Positions 19,997 through 29,919 of a stretch of DNA of 64,000 nt are shown here, one piece after another; the stretch's first letter is position 1, and every line of letters begins with the position of its first letter. Source of the stretch: Pseudopedobacter saltans DSM 12145 (GTDB lineage: Bacteria; Bacteroidota; Bacteroidia; Sphingobacteriales; Sphingobacteriaceae). Below the pieces are notes generated by a model, which was not told where the DNA came from, did not search any database, and saw only the letters and a list, made by a program, of their open reading frames with translations. Position numbers and translations under genes: made by a program. The stretch is from the NCBI RefSeq assembly GCF_000190735.1, contig NC_015177.1, forward strand, positions 558,001 through 622,000, read 5' to 3'.

Positions 19997-22597
19997 ATGA
20001 GAATTTTTGTTTTTTCAGTTTTTTTAATTTTTCTAGGCTCACAAATATCAGCACAGAATAAACTATATCCATTTCAGGATAATCGTCTGCCCTTTGACAA
20101 GAGGGTAGACGATCTGTTACAACGTCTCACTGTAGAAGAAAAAGTCTTACTGATGCAGGACGTGTCCAGACCAATAGAACGTTTGGGAATTAAACAATAC
20201 AACTGGTGGAACGAAGCATTGCATGGTGTAGCCAGGGCCGGCTTAGCAACGGTATTTCCACAGCCTATCGGTATGGCGGCGTCTTTTGACAGAGATGCAC
20301 TGTTTAATGTGTTCAATGCAGTTTCAGATGAAGCAAGGGCAAAGCACAATTATCATTTGTCGCAGGGGAGCTATGGCCGATATGAAGGTTTAACCATGTG
20401 GACTCCAACAATCAACATTTTTAGAGATCCGCGTTGGGGCAGAGGTATAGAAACCTATGGCGAAGACCCATACCTTACTGCGGTAATGGGCGTTCAGGCG
20501 GTAAAAGGATTACAGGGCCCTTCCAATGGGAAATACGATAAATTACATGCCTGTGCTAAGCATTTTGCCGTTCACTCCGGTCCGGAATGGAACAGACATT
20601 CCTTTGATGCTGCGAATATTAAACAAAGAGATTTATACGAAACTTATTTACCGGCCTTTGAGGCTTTGGTAAAAGAAGCCAAAGTGCAGGAAGTTATGTG
20701 TGCCTATAACCGGTTTGAAGGAGATCCGTGTTGTGGAAGCGATAGGTTATTACAACAAATATTAAGAAAGAAATGGGGTTTTGAAGGTATAGTAGTAGCC
20801 GATTGCGGGGCTATTGCAGATTTTTTTAAAGAAAATGCACATAAGACACATCCCGATGCTGCTTCAGCATCTGCAGCTGCGGTATATAGCGGAACAGATC
20901 TGGACTGTGGATCCAGCTACAAAGCACTTACAGAAGCAGTAAAGAAAGGATTGATAGAGGAAAAAGATATTGATGTATCGGTAAGACGTTTATTGATGGC
21001 CAGGTTCAGACTGGGAGAAATGGACGATCAATCTTTGGTACCCTGGTCCAAAATTAGTTATAATGTGGTAGCCTCTAAAGCGCATAATCAAATAGCCCTG
21101 GACATGGCAAGAAAGTCCATAACCTTGCTGCAGAACAAGAACAATATACTACCATTAAAAAGCGGTGGGCTTAAGATTGCCGTTATGGGACCAAATGCAC
21201 AGGATTCTGTTATGCAGTGGGGAAACTATAACGGTACCCCGGCTAACACCATTACCATTCTGGAAGGTATAAAAGCTGCTTTAGGACCAAAGGATAAATT
21301 GATTTATGAGCAGGCCTGTGGTTTGGTAGAACAGACTTTAATGCGGAGCGCTTTTAACGAATGTTCATTTACCGGAAAGCAGGGTTTCCGGGCTACCTAT
21401 TGGAACAATAAGGATAGAAACGGAGCTCCGGCAACCAATATGCAGATGTCCAATCCTTTTGCCCTTTGTACATCCGGAGCAACGGTATTTGCACCTAAGG
21501 TAGAACTGACAGATTTTTCTGCAAGTTATGAGGGTGTGTTTAAGCCTTCAAAATCGGGAGAAGTGGTAATGGAGTTTTATATGAATGGTCTTTTAAGTTT
21601 ATGGGTAGATGGTACAGAAGTAAAAAGTGCTAAAACAAACCACGGTAGCCGTAAGCAGACTTACAATATGAAAGTCCAGCAAGGTAAGAACTATGATATT
21701 AAGTTCTACTTTGCTCATAATAATGGAGACGCACAATTGAATTTTGATATTGGCTATAAAGAAGAGGCAAATATCAATAAATCGATTAAAAATATTGCCG
21801 GAGCAGATTTAGTTGTTTTCGTAGGAGGAATTTCCCCGTCTTTAGAAGGGGAGGAAATGGGAGTGAAGCTACCTGGATTTAGAGGTGGCGACCGTACAGA
21901 TATCCAGCTTCCGACAATACAAAGGCAGTTTGTAAAGGCTTTAAAAGAAGCAGGTAAGAGAGTTATTTTTATCAACTGTTCTGGTTCGCCTATAGGGCTG
22001 GCAGATGAGATGGCCAATAGCGAAGCTATTGTACAGGCATGGTACCCGGGGCAGGCAGGCGGACAAGCTGTTGCCGATGTTCTATTTGGGAAATATAATC
22101 CTTCTGGACGTTTACCAATAACCTTCTATCGGGATACGACACAATTGCCTGATTTCGAAAATTACGATATGGCCGGTCGCACCTATCGTTATATGCAGGA
22201 TAAACCATTGTTCCCATTTGGATATGGTTTAAGCTATACCCAATTCCAGTACGGAAATCCGATTTTAAATCAGCAGGTTATTACTAATGGACAGACAATA
22301 CAGCTAACTGTGCCGGTAACCAATACTGGTAAGCGGAGTGGCGACGAGGTTGTCCAGGTTTACTTAAGGAAAAAAGGAGATGCTACCGGGCCTGTAAAAA
22401 CATTGAGAGATTTCAGAAGGCTAAGTTTTAACGCCGGGCAAACCCAACAAGTGGTATTTAAAATTACACCTAAACAGCTGGAATGGTGGAACGAACAATC
22501 TAAAGCAATGCAGGTACAATCGGGAGATTATGAATTGCTGGTAGGTAAAAGTTCTGCAGATGAAGATTTAAAAATGGTGACATTTACTATCAGATGA
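19997..22597 (+). CDS. Glycoside hydrolase family 3 with inserted PA14 domain
   Basis: Exo-acting beta-glycosidase (beta-glucosidase or beta-xylosidase type) exported by a Sec signal (cleavage near residue 20, SAQNK). The GH3 N-terminal barrel spans about 25-345; the nucleophile is predicted to be Asp269 in GFEGIVVADCGAI. The second domain begins near 370 and is split by a PA14 domain (about 462-595, starting FRATYWNN), a known arrangement that shapes the substrate pocket. The acid/base Glu lies in SPSLEGEEM (617-620), right after the insertion. A C-terminal fibronectin III-like domain follows (about 765-860). At 866 residues the length fits PA14-containing GH3. The substrate is not determined by sequence; xyloside or glucoside branches on pectin are plausible. 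Confidence 0.93.
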   Translation: MRIFVFSVFLIFLGSQISAQNKLYPFQDNRLPFDKRVDDLLQRLTVEEKVLLMQDVSRPIERLGIKQYNWWNEALHGVARAGLATVFPQPIGMAASFDRDALFNVFNAVSDEARAKHNYHLSQGSYGRYEGLTMWTPTINIFRDPRWGRGIETYGEDPYLTAVMGVQAVKGLQGPSNGKYDKLHACAKHFAVHSGPEWNRHSFDAANIKQRDLYETYLPAFEALVKEAKVQEVMCAYNRFEGDPCCGSDRLLQQILRKKWGFEGIVVADCGAIADFFKENAHKTHPDAASASAAAVYSGTDLDCGSSYKALTEAVKKGLIEEKDIDVSVRRLLMARFRLGEMDDQSLVPWSKISYNVVASKAHNQIALDMARKSITLLQNKNNILPLKSGGLKIAVMGPNAQDSVMQWGNYNGTPANTITILEGIKAALGPKDKLIYEQACGLVEQTLMRSAFNECSFTGKQGFRATYWNNKDRNGAPATNMQMSNPFALCTSGATVFAPKVELTDFSASYEGVFKPSKSGEVVMEFYMNGLLSLWVDGTEVKSAKTNHGSRKQTYNMKVQQGKNYDIKFYFAHNNGDAQLNFDIGYKEEANINKSIKNIAGADLVVFVGGISPSLEGEEMGVKLPGFRGGDRTDIQLPTIQRQFVKALKEAGKRVIFINCSGSPIGLADEMANSEAIVQAWYPGQAGGQAVADVLFGKYNPSGRLPITFYRDTTQLPDFENYDMAGRTYRYMQDKPLFPFGYGLSYTQFQYGNPILNQQVITNGQTIQLTVPVTNTGKRSGDEVVQVYLRKKGDATGPVKTLRDFRRLSFNAGQTQQVVFKITPKQLEWWNEQSKAMQVQSGDYELLVGKSSADEDLKMVTFTIR

Positions 22598-22598
22598 T

Positions 22599-22661
<63 letters not shown>

Positions 22662-22694
22662 TGAGATAGTTATTAAAAATAAATAAGAAATATA

Positions 22695-23696
22695 ATGGAT
22701 TTGAAATACGCAGCTTTAATAAGTGTTTTATCGTTAAGCTTGTCTTGCAGCAGCAAAGCAGACGATACACCTAAAAAAGAGGAACAACAAATAGAAACTG
22801 TCAAATACGACCTGATCGTGGCGCAAGATGGATCGGGTAATTTTAAGACGATACAGGAAGCCGTAAATGCAGTACCAAGTGGGAAGACTAAACCGTTTAC
22901 TATTTATATAAAAAATGGTATATATAAGGAAATAGTAACTGTACCATCTTCCAAAACATTTGTCTCTTTTAAGGGAGAAAATGTCGAAAAAACCATTATT
23001 ACCTATGATAATTATGCAAAGAGACTCAATAGCGAAGGAAAAGAATATGGTACTTCCGGTTCTGCATCGGTATTTATTAACGGAAACAATTTTACTGCAG
23101 AACAGATTACTTTCGAAAATACCTCTGGTATAGATGCCGGGCAGGCATTGGCCATTAATATTGGTGCACCTAAATCAGCTTTTAAAAACTGTAAATTTCT
23201 TGGCTTTCAGGATACATTTTATGCAGGAAACGGTACGCTGCAATATGTAACAGATTCCTATATTGGCGGAACGGTAGATTTTATTTTTGGTGGTTCTACA
23301 GCTTTCTTTGAAAATTGCATCTTGCATAGTTTCAGAGATGGATATTTAACGGCCGCTTCTACACCGCAGGAACAAAAATATGGCTATATATTCCAGAAAT
23401 GTAAGATAACAGCAGCATCAGACCTTAAAAAAGCGTCTGTTTACCTGGGCCGCCCGTGGAGGCCTTATGCCAATGTGGTTTTTGTGGAATGTGAAATGGG
23501 CGGACACATCAGGCCGGAAGGATGGCATAATTGGGGAAATACTGATAATGAAAAAACAGCAAGATATGCAGAATATGAGAGTAAAGGGGAAGGGTATCAG
23601 GCCGGTAAAAGAGTAAGCTGGTCTAAGCAATTAACAGCAGAAGAGGCTAAGTTATATTCTAAACAAAATGTTTTAGGAAGCTGGAATCCGTTTTAG
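22695..23696 (+). CDS. Pectinesterase, carbohydrate esterase family 8, lipoprotein
   Basis: Single-domain pectin methylesterase, predicted to be membrane-anchored by lipidation at the Cys of LSLSC (about residue 18). The CE8 beta-helix runs from VAQDGSGNF (about 43) to the C-terminus. Catalytic motifs are all there: Gln149-Ala of the AGQALA stretch, QDT (172-174), Asp195 in VDFIFGG and Arg253 in YLGRPWR. At 333 residues it has the family's normal length. It is a second, minimal CE8 beside the modular one at 16273, which suggests division of labour between the medium or cell surface and the periplasm or membrane. Expression may be affected by the TTAG array just upstream. Confidence 0.95.
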   Translation: MDLKYAALISVLSLSLSCSSKADDTPKKEEQQIETVKYDLIVAQDGSGNFKTIQEAVNAVPSGKTKPFTIYIKNGIYKEIVTVPSSKTFVSFKGENVEKTIITYDNYAKRLNSEGKEYGTSGSASVFINGNNFTAEQITFENTSGIDAGQALAINIGAPKSAFKNCKFLGFQDTFYAGNGTLQYVTDSYIGGTVDFIFGGSTAFFENCILHSFRDGYLTAASTPQEQKYGYIFQKCKITAASDLKKASVYLGRPWRPYANVVFVECEMGGHIRPEGWHNWGNTDNEKTARYAEYESKGEGYQAGKRVSWSKQLTAEEAKLYSKQNVLGSWNPF

Positions 23697-24200
23697 TTAG
23701 TGAATAAAGATAGAGTAGTAAGTTATCCTGAGGGTAAATGTAATTTATACAAATCAATATAGGTTGAGGTTTTCACTCCCCATTATCTTGATCCCGCCCA
23801 AAGTCTATCGTGTGGACATAAGTTAAGTCGTCCCGAACTCCTGACTGTCGTTAGGCAAATTGTTTCGCATACGCGTCAAGTTAAGAGTTCCCTTATCCGC
23901 CCTTTGGGCACCTTCTCCTCCCAAAGGGACTCCTTCGGAGCAGGGAGAAGGAGAAAAGTACAATGTTTCTGCTATGAAACACCGTTCTTGAATTTTGCAC
24001 TTCCGTCTTCCGACTTGTCGGAAGTGATTAAGGGAGAGGGGATTATGATATGATTAGATTGCTAAAAGTTCTTAACTTGTCGCTAATGCGAACTTGTTTC
24101 TGGATTTCATAATAAAGGTGTTAGTGAACCTGCATAAACGTATTGGAATACATAATATGAGAATATTAAAAGTTTATAATCAAACAAATTAATTTTTAGA
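23697..24200. repeat. 504-base non-coding region rich in inverted repeats
   Basis: No gene seen. It is locally much more GC-rich than its surroundings and contains nested hairpins. CCCTTTGGG (23900-23908) pairs with CCCAAAGGG (23920-23928), CCTTCTCC (23911-23918) with GGAGAAGG (23944-23951), CTCC-ttc-GGAG lies at 23930-23940, and CACTTCCG (23998-24005) pairs with CGGAAGTG (24019-24026). The composition and structure look like a dispersed intergenic repeat of the kind scattered through Pedobacter-like genomes, not like a coding or tRNA sequence. The last 150 bases are the AT-rich leader of the GH95 gene; I found no consensus promoter there. Confidence 0.55.
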
Positions 24201-26669
24201 ATGAGATACTTTATTAAAAAAGCACTTTTCCTGTTACTGTTCTCACTGTGCGGAAGTCTGGTTTTTGCGCAACAGCAAAATCCAATGGAGTTATGGTATA
24301 ACCAGCCGGCAGCAAACTGGAACGAGGCCCTGCCCATAGGCAATGGCTTTCTGGCAGGTATGGTTTTCGGGGGAGTGCAGAAAGACAGAATTCAGCTTAA
24401 TGAAGAAACTATTTGGGCTGGTGAACCGGGAAACAATATCATTCCAAACGTTTATCCTGCAATTGCAGAGATCAGGAAACTGCTGGTCGAAGGCAAATAT
24501 AAAGAAGCGCAGGATCTGTCTAATAAAGCGTTTCCCAGACAGGCGCCTAAGGGAGGGAATTATGGTATGCAGTACCAGACTGCAGGTAATTTATTTTTAG
24601 ACTTTGGCCATGGTGGTTTTATAAATTACAGACGGAATCTTGATATAGAAAAAGCGACCGCATCAATTTCTTATCAGGCAAACGGAATAGATTATAAGCG
24701 TGAATATATTGCGCTTATACCTAAAAAAGTTATTGCCATAAGACTAACGGCAAGTAAGACCAAAAGCATTTCCTTCACTATAGATATGGATGCGCCATTT
24801 AAAGAATTCCAGAAAATTGCTTTAACAGATAGGTTATTGTTAAAAGCTGTTTCGTCTTCTGTAGATGGTAAAAAAGGACGAGTTAAGTTTGAAACACAGG
24901 TTGTGCCTAAACTGGAAGGCGGTACTTTAGAAATAAAAGACAATAAACTTGTAGTGAAAGAAGCCAATGCCGTTACCTTGTTTATTTCTATAGGAACCAA
25001 TTTTAATAACTATCAGGACATCAGTGCAAATGAGAATATCAGGGTAAAGCAAAGATTGGCGGAGGTAACAGGACAGTCTTATAAAAAGCTTAAGGCAAAT
25101 CATATCAAAAGCTATCAGCAATACTTCAATAGAGTTAAACTGGATTTGGGCGTAACTTCTGTAATGGATAAACCAACCAATCAAAGGGTAATAGACTTTA
25201 AGGAAGGTAATGACCCTGCTCTGGTATCTTTATACTTCCAGTTTGGGCGTTATCTGTTAATATGCAGTTCTTTTCCCGGAAGTCAGCCCGCAAACCTTCA
25301 GGGCAAGTGGAACGAAAAATTGAGTCCGCCATGGGATAGTAAGTATACTGTAAACATCAATACCGAAATGAATTATTGGCCTGCAGAGGTTACTAATCTT
25401 CCTGAGATGCATCAGCCTCTATTCAAGATGCTTAAAGAGCTGTCGGAAACCGGAAAAGAAAGTGCCGGCCAGATGTATAAAGCCAGAGGGTGGAATCTGC
25501 ACCATAACACGGATCTATGGCGTATAACCGGCCCCGTAGATGGTGGCTTTTATGGTATGTGGCCAATGGGTGGAGCGTGGTTAAGTCAGCATATCTGGCA
25601 ACATTACCTTTATAATGGAGACAATGATTTCCTGAGGGAGTATTATGATGTATTAAAAGGAGCAGCTATGTTTTATGTTGATGTTTTGCAGGAAGAACCT
25701 AAGCATAAATGGTTAGTGGTAGCGCCGTCTATGTCACCCGAAAACACTTATTTACCAAGCGTAGGAGTAGGTGCTGGTACTACTATGGACAATCAGCTTG
25801 TTTTTGATGTATTTGCAAACTTTATCCGGACATCCGAGATTTTAAAACAGGATCAATCTTTTGCTGATACGGTACGTAACATGATAAATCGTTTACCACC
25901 AATGCAGGTAGGCCAGCATGCACAATTACAGGAATGGCTTCAGGATTGGGACAAAGTGAACGATAAACACCGACATGTATCTCATTTATATGGTTTATTT
26001 CCGGGCAATCAGATTTCGCCTTACCGTCATCCGGAACTGTTCGAAGCAGCCCGCAATTCATTAATTTACAGAGGCGATAAATCTACCGGATGGTCTATGG
26101 GCTGGAAGGTGAACCTATGGGCCAGGTTGCTGGACGGAAACAGAGCTTATAAATTAATAGAAGATCAGTTGAGTCCTGCGCCACAGGAAGAAAAAGGCCA
26201 GAATGGAGGAACCTATCCGAATCTTTTCGATGCGCACCCACCATTCCAGATTGATGGTAACTTTGGATGTACATCTGGTATCGCCGAGATGTTAATGCAA
26301 TCCCATGATGGAGATATTCATTTGCTACCAGCATTGCCGGATAAATGGAGAAGCGGAAGTATATCAGGTTTAATAGCCAGGGGTGGTTTTGTAATTGATA
26401 TGGCCTGGCAAGACGGAGAAATCACTAATCTTAAAATTCATTCTAAACTTGGCGGGAATTGTCGTATACGTGTTCATAATGCAATTAAATCCAATAGGAT
26501 AACAATAATTACAGCTAGTGGATCTAACTCAAATCCTTTTTATGAGCTGCCTACCGTAAAGAAACCTTTGGTTTCTGTAAAGGCGTCTTTAGCGGGAACA
26601 GGCGTTTCTTCTGGTCAACTTTATGATTTCCAGACAAAAAAGGGAGGTACATATGAATTTTATAAATAG
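24201..26669 (+). CDS. Glycoside hydrolase family 95, alpha-L-fucosidase-type
   Basis: Inverting exo-glycosidase releasing terminal alpha-1,2-L-fucose (some members prefer L-galactose). Signal peptide to about residue 24 (VFAQQ). The N-terminal super-beta-sandwich opens with W-N-E-A-L-P-I-G-N-G and carries LNEETIWAGEP. The (alpha/alpha)6 catalytic domain has the paired Asn residues of NINTEMNYWPAE (N385, N387), the acid Glu514 in SMSPEN and Asp685 in HPPFQIDGNFG. These match the N421/N423, E566 and D766 set of the characterised bifidobacterial AfcA. At 822 residues the length is usual. Fucose on rhamnogalacturonan or xyloglucan side chains is the probable target, and the predicted fucose catabolic genes lie further along (45982-52434). 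Confidence 0.93.
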   Translation: MRYFIKKALFLLLFSLCGSLVFAQQQNPMELWYNQPAANWNEALPIGNGFLAGMVFGGVQKDRIQLNEETIWAGEPGNNIIPNVYPAIAEIRKLLVEGKYKEAQDLSNKAFPRQAPKGGNYGMQYQTAGNLFLDFGHGGFINYRRNLDIEKATASISYQANGIDYKREYIALIPKKVIAIRLTASKTKSISFTIDMDAPFKEFQKIALTDRLLLKAVSSSVDGKKGRVKFETQVVPKLEGGTLEIKDNKLVVKEANAVTLFISIGTNFNNYQDISANENIRVKQRLAEVTGQSYKKLKANHIKSYQQYFNRVKLDLGVTSVMDKPTNQRVIDFKEGNDPALVSLYFQFGRYLLICSSFPGSQPANLQGKWNEKLSPPWDSKYTVNINTEMNYWPAEVTNLPEMHQPLFKMLKELSETGKESAGQMYKARGWNLHHNTDLWRITGPVDGGFYGMWPMGGAWLSQHIWQHYLYNGDNDFLREYYDVLKGAAMFYVDVLQEEPKHKWLVVAPSMSPENTYLPSVGVGAGTTMDNQLVFDVFANFIRTSEILKQDQSFADTVRNMINRLPPMQVGQHAQLQEWLQDWDKVNDKHRHVSHLYGLFPGNQISPYRHPELFEAARNSLIYRGDKSTGWSMGWKVNLWARLLDGNRAYKLIEDQLSPAPQEEKGQNGGTYPNLFDAHPPFQIDGNFGCTSGIAEMLMQSHDGDIHLLPALPDKWRSGSISGLIARGGFVIDMAWQDGEITNLKIHSKLGGNCRIRVHNAIKSNRITIITASGSNSNPFYELPTVKKPLVSVKASLAGTGVSSGQLYDFQTKKGGTYEFYK

Positions 26670-26779
26670 CCTGATATACAATGCTAAAATAAAGGAAAGC
26701 GAGTCGGCAAGCTTTTAAAATAAAAACGACAATTGGTTAAAAATCTATCCTATGAAAAGCATTAGCTTTAATTGGTTTT

Positions 26780-26818
26780 ATAGCGCTACAGTTCCCAGCT
26801 GTAGCGCTATTTGTGTTT
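26780..26818. terminator. Intrinsic terminator between GH95 and Sir2 genes
   Basis: Perfect 12-base stem ATAGCGCTACAG / CTGTAGCGCTAT (26780-26791 and 26799-26810) with a 7-base loop, followed on the plus strand by TTGTGTTT. It sits between two convergent genes and most likely ends GH95 transcription. Confidence 0.8.
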
Positions 26819-26844
26819 AAAAGAAAGGACTTAGGGATTTTTTT

Positions 26845-27534
26845 CTAACAATTTGACTTTAAGCATCCCAATAACCTCATCAATACCTCCGTAGCTTTCT
26901 TGGTAACATAATGAATTTTAGCTCTAGAGTTATTAGCTGGCGGTGTATTAACATCTAAAATTATAATCTCTGAATCATGCGGCAGATACTGAGTAAGTCC
27001 CGCTGCTGGATAAACTTGCATAGAAGTACCTATGATAATACAAGCATCAGCTTTTCTGAAAATAGGAATAGCATTTTCAATTTCGGGAACAGCTTCGCCA
27101 AACCAAACAATATCCGGTCGCCAGAAACCACCATCCGGAGCCAAATCTCCAAATATCATGTCATCAAATACCTTAGCTTTAATTGTTTTGTTTCTATCAC
27201 TACATCTTGAAAATAAGCTACCATGTAATTTTATAATATTTGAACTTCCGGCTTCTTCATGTAAATAATCTACATTCTGCGTGACAATATGTACATTAAA
27301 ATCTTTTTCAAGTTCTTTTAATTTGATATGCGCATAGTTAGGTTTAACCGTTTTGGCTTGTTGTCTTCTTAAATTGTAAAAGTTTAAAACTAATTCTGGA
27401 TTTTTTAACCAGCCTTCTGGTGTGGCTACATCCTCAATGCGATGCTTTTCCCATAAACCATTTTGATCCCTGAAGGTTGCAATTCCACTTTCTGCACTAA
27501 TACCAGCACCTGTTAATACCACTATGTTTTTCAT
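26845..27534 (-). CDS. Sir2-family NAD-dependent protein deacylase
   Basis: Cytoplasmic NAD-dependent lysine deacylase. The Rossmann and NAD motifs are clear: TGAGISAESGIATFRD near the N-terminus, TQNVDYLHEEAG with the partner LHGSLF whose His is catalytic, and WRPDIVWFGEAVP. A Y-x-x-R (YNLR, about 53-56) matches the class III (SIRT5/CobB) signature tied to succinyl or malonyl substrates. The two C-x-x-C zinc ligand pairs usual between the catalytic His and RPDIVWFGE are not there: only one Cys (SRCSDR) remains. The protein is 229 residues, normal for compact bacterial members. It is unrelated to the pectin genes on either side and reads against them. Confidence 0.92.
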   Translation of the reverse strand: MKNIVVLTGAGISAESGIATFRDQNGLWEKHRIEDVATPEGWLKNPELVLNFYNLRRQQAKTVKPNYAHIKLKELEKDFNVHIVTQNVDYLHEEAGSSNIIKLHGSLFSRCSDRNKTIKAKVFDDMIFGDLAPDGGFWRPDIVWFGEAVPEIENAIPIFRKADACIIIGTSMQVYPAAGLTQYLPHDSEIIILDVNTPPANNSRAKIHYVTKKATEVLMRLLGCLKSNC

Positions 27535-27684
27535 GCTGTAAATATATTTATATAATTATATCGAATATTCAAGACTCAATGGCAAACACTCAAGATTAAA
27601 AATTAAAAACTCGTCACTCACCGCTACGCTAATATCATATAAAACAAGGGAAACATATTATATAAAATGCAGACCTATAGCTAA

Positions 27685-27692
27685 TAGATTTG
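27685..27692 (+). promoter_or_regulatory. Candidate -7 box upstream of GH78
   Basis: TAGATTTG matches the Bacteroidota -7 consensus TAnnTTTG exactly and lies 46 bases before the GH78 start. There is no TTTG at the expected 19-21 base distance upstream, so an activator may be needed. Confidence 0.35.
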
Positions 27693-27738
27693 GTATAGCT
27701 GTAAGTGGCTCTTTTTTAGTTGAAATCCATTATAAGAT

Positions 27739-29919
27739 ATGAACATTCTATACCCTAAGAATCTGTGTGTTGCGCTTGTAATAGCAATAACAAGTTTATG
27801 CAGTTTAACAACCAAAGCACAAGAGCAAAAATCAACCTGGATTTGGTATCCCGGAGATTTTGAAATTTGGTTAAGTAACGATATGCAAAACCGACGTACC
27901 GAAAGAGGAACATTCTTTCCGCCATTCTGGCGAATGGATAGCCATTATGTTCTGGTAGAATTCCACAAAGTTTTCAACTTAACAGAACCAGAGGATATTG
28001 AAATTTTTGCAGAAGGAAGATACAATGTTAAAATCAACGGCAAGATGGTATCGGGATATCCAAAAAAGCTGACTATTCCTGCGGGACAACAAAAAATCAA
28101 TATAAAAATTCATAACCAGGGACATGTGCCTGCATTATACATCAAAGGTAAAACCATTAAAACAGATAATACCTGGTTGGTAACTTTTGAAGATAAGGAG
28201 TGGATCGACGAAACCGGAAAGGCTTCAGACCAATCCGGAACTACTTATGTAAAAGCCGGAACCTGGAATTTCAATACTCCGGATAATAAGCCTTCTGCGT
28301 TTAAATTAGCAACCAGACCTCAAGAGGCTATAAATACCGAGAAAAAGGGAAATCAACAAGTTATAGACTTTGGAAAAAATACTTTCGGCTTTGTAAAATT
28401 GCACCAGTTAAAAGGTAAGGGTAAAATACAAATCTACTATGGAGAGTCAAAAGAAGAGGCTTTGGGAACGAAGACATGTGAGACCTTCGATATTTTTGAT
28501 ATTAACAATGTCAGTGCAAAGGATTCAGTTTTAGAGCTGTCAAAAGCTTTCAGATATGTGAATATCGTTACCGATCCTGAAGTTTCTATAGCTAAGGTTT
28601 CTATGCTATATGAATATTTGCCAATGAAAGATCGTGGCCGTTTCACTTCTTCAGATGCAGAATTGAACAAGATTTGGGATGTTTCCAAATATACCATGGA
28701 ATTGACTACTCGTGAATTCTTTATTGATGGTATTAAACGTGACCGTTGGATTTGGAGTGGTGATGCGTATCAGAGCTATCTAATGAATTATTACTTGGGT
28801 TTTGATTCTGAGTCGGTAAAACGTACCACTTTGGCCCTAAGAGGTAAGGAACCTACCATGAGCCATATCAATACCATTATGGACTATACGTTCTATTGGT
28901 TTCTGGGAATCTACGACTACTATTTATATACAGGAGATAAGGAGTTTATTGAACTGGCTTATCCTAAAATGCAGTCTTTAATGGAATTCTGTCTTCAACG
29001 CAGAAATAAAGACGGTTTAATGCAGGGACTTTCCGGCGATTGGATCTTTATTGATTGGGCAGATGGATTGAGCAAAAAAGGCGAAGTGAGTTTTGAGCAG
29101 CTATTGCTGTGCAGAAGTTTGGAGACGATGGCTTTGTGTGCCGATATTTTAAAAGATCAAAAAGCGAAGGATTTCTATAGTGCAGAAGCGAAAAGTCTGA
29201 AGTCTAAAATATTTAACTATTACTGGAACGAAAGCAAACAGGCTTTTGCCCATAGCAGAATCGATGGTAAGCAAACGGATAATGTGACGCGTTATACCAA
29301 TATGTTCGCTATTTTCTTTGATTATCTGAATGCTCAACAGAAGCAAGGCGTGAAACAAAATGTATTGTTGAATGACAATATCCAAAAGATTATGACGCCT
29401 TATATGCGTTTCTACGAGTTGGAAGCTTTGTGTGCTATGGGCGAGCAGAATTATGTCATGAAAGAGATGAAGGATTATTGGGGAGGTATGTTGAAGTTAG
29501 GGGCAACTACTTTCTGGGAAGAATATAATCCTGCAAAATCTGGCGCAGAACATTATACCATGTATGGCCGTGAATTTGGAAAAAGCCTTTGTCATTCCTG
29601 GGGAGCCAGCCCGATTTATCTATTGGGTAAATATTATTTAGGTGTACGCCCAACTGCTCCGGGTTATGAAAACTATACTATTGAACCTCATTTAGGTGGC
29701 TTGAAATGGATGCAAGGTAGTATCCCCACACCAAAAGGAGAAATTGAATTGTATGTAAGCACTTCTGAAATTAAAGTGAAGTCTCCGGTAGGAACTGGTA
29801 CATTGAAAATAAACAATAAGAAAAAACCGGTTTGTAAAGATGCAACAATTAAGACAGTAGGAAAGAACCAGTATGAGTTGCAAGTGGAGAAGGGAAGAGA
29901 ATATTTGGTTAAGTTATAG
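27739..29919 (+). CDS. Alpha-L-rhamnosidase-like protein, GH78
   Basis: Predicted to remove terminal alpha-L-rhamnose from rhamnogalacturonan fragments. Sec signal to about residue 28 (TKAQE). N-terminal beta-sandwich domains (about 30-290) precede an (alpha/alpha)6 barrel (about 300-620) and a C-terminal beta domain (about 635-726). The GH78 motif FIDGIKRDRWIWSGD lies at 328-342: Asp330 and Asp342 match Asp567 and Asp579 of the Bacillus enzyme RhaB, while the position equal to its general acid Glu572 is Asp335. A second acidic pair, E594/E595 in TFWEEYN, fits the general base. At 726 residues it is shorter than multidomain GH78. Alone in its transcript or leading the run to GH2 (185-base gap). 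Confidence 0.87.
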   Translation: MNILYPKNLCVALVIAITSLCSLTTKAQEQKSTWIWYPGDFEIWLSNDMQNRRTERGTFFPPFWRMDSHYVLVEFHKVFNLTEPEDIEIFAEGRYNVKINGKMVSGYPKKLTIPAGQQKINIKIHNQGHVPALYIKGKTIKTDNTWLVTFEDKEWIDETGKASDQSGTTYVKAGTWNFNTPDNKPSAFKLATRPQEAINTEKKGNQQVIDFGKNTFGFVKLHQLKGKGKIQIYYGESKEEALGTKTCETFDIFDINNVSAKDSVLELSKAFRYVNIVTDPEVSIAKVSMLYEYLPMKDRGRFTSSDAELNKIWDVSKYTMELTTREFFIDGIKRDRWIWSGDAYQSYLMNYYLGFDSESVKRTTLALRGKEPTMSHINTIMDYTFYWFLGIYDYYLYTGDKEFIELAYPKMQSLMEFCLQRRNKDGLMQGLSGDWIFIDWADGLSKKGEVSFEQLLLCRSLETMALCADILKDQKAKDFYSAEAKSLKSKIFNYYWNESKQAFAHSRIDGKQTDNVTRYTNMFAIFFDYLNAQQKQGVKQNVLLNDNIQKIMTPYMRFYELEALCAMGEQNYVMKEMKDYWGGMLKLGATTFWEEYNPAKSGAEHYTMYGREFGKSLCHSWGASPIYLLGKYYLGVRPTAPGYENYTIEPHLGGLKWMQGSIPTPKGEIELYVSTSEIKVKSPVGTGTLKINNKKKPVCKDATIKTVGKNQYELQVEKGREYLVKL

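Noticed and set aside
26752-26820. Possible 22-codon gene ending near the GH95 terminator
   Set aside because: It runs straight through the terminator stem-loop and has no supporting feature.
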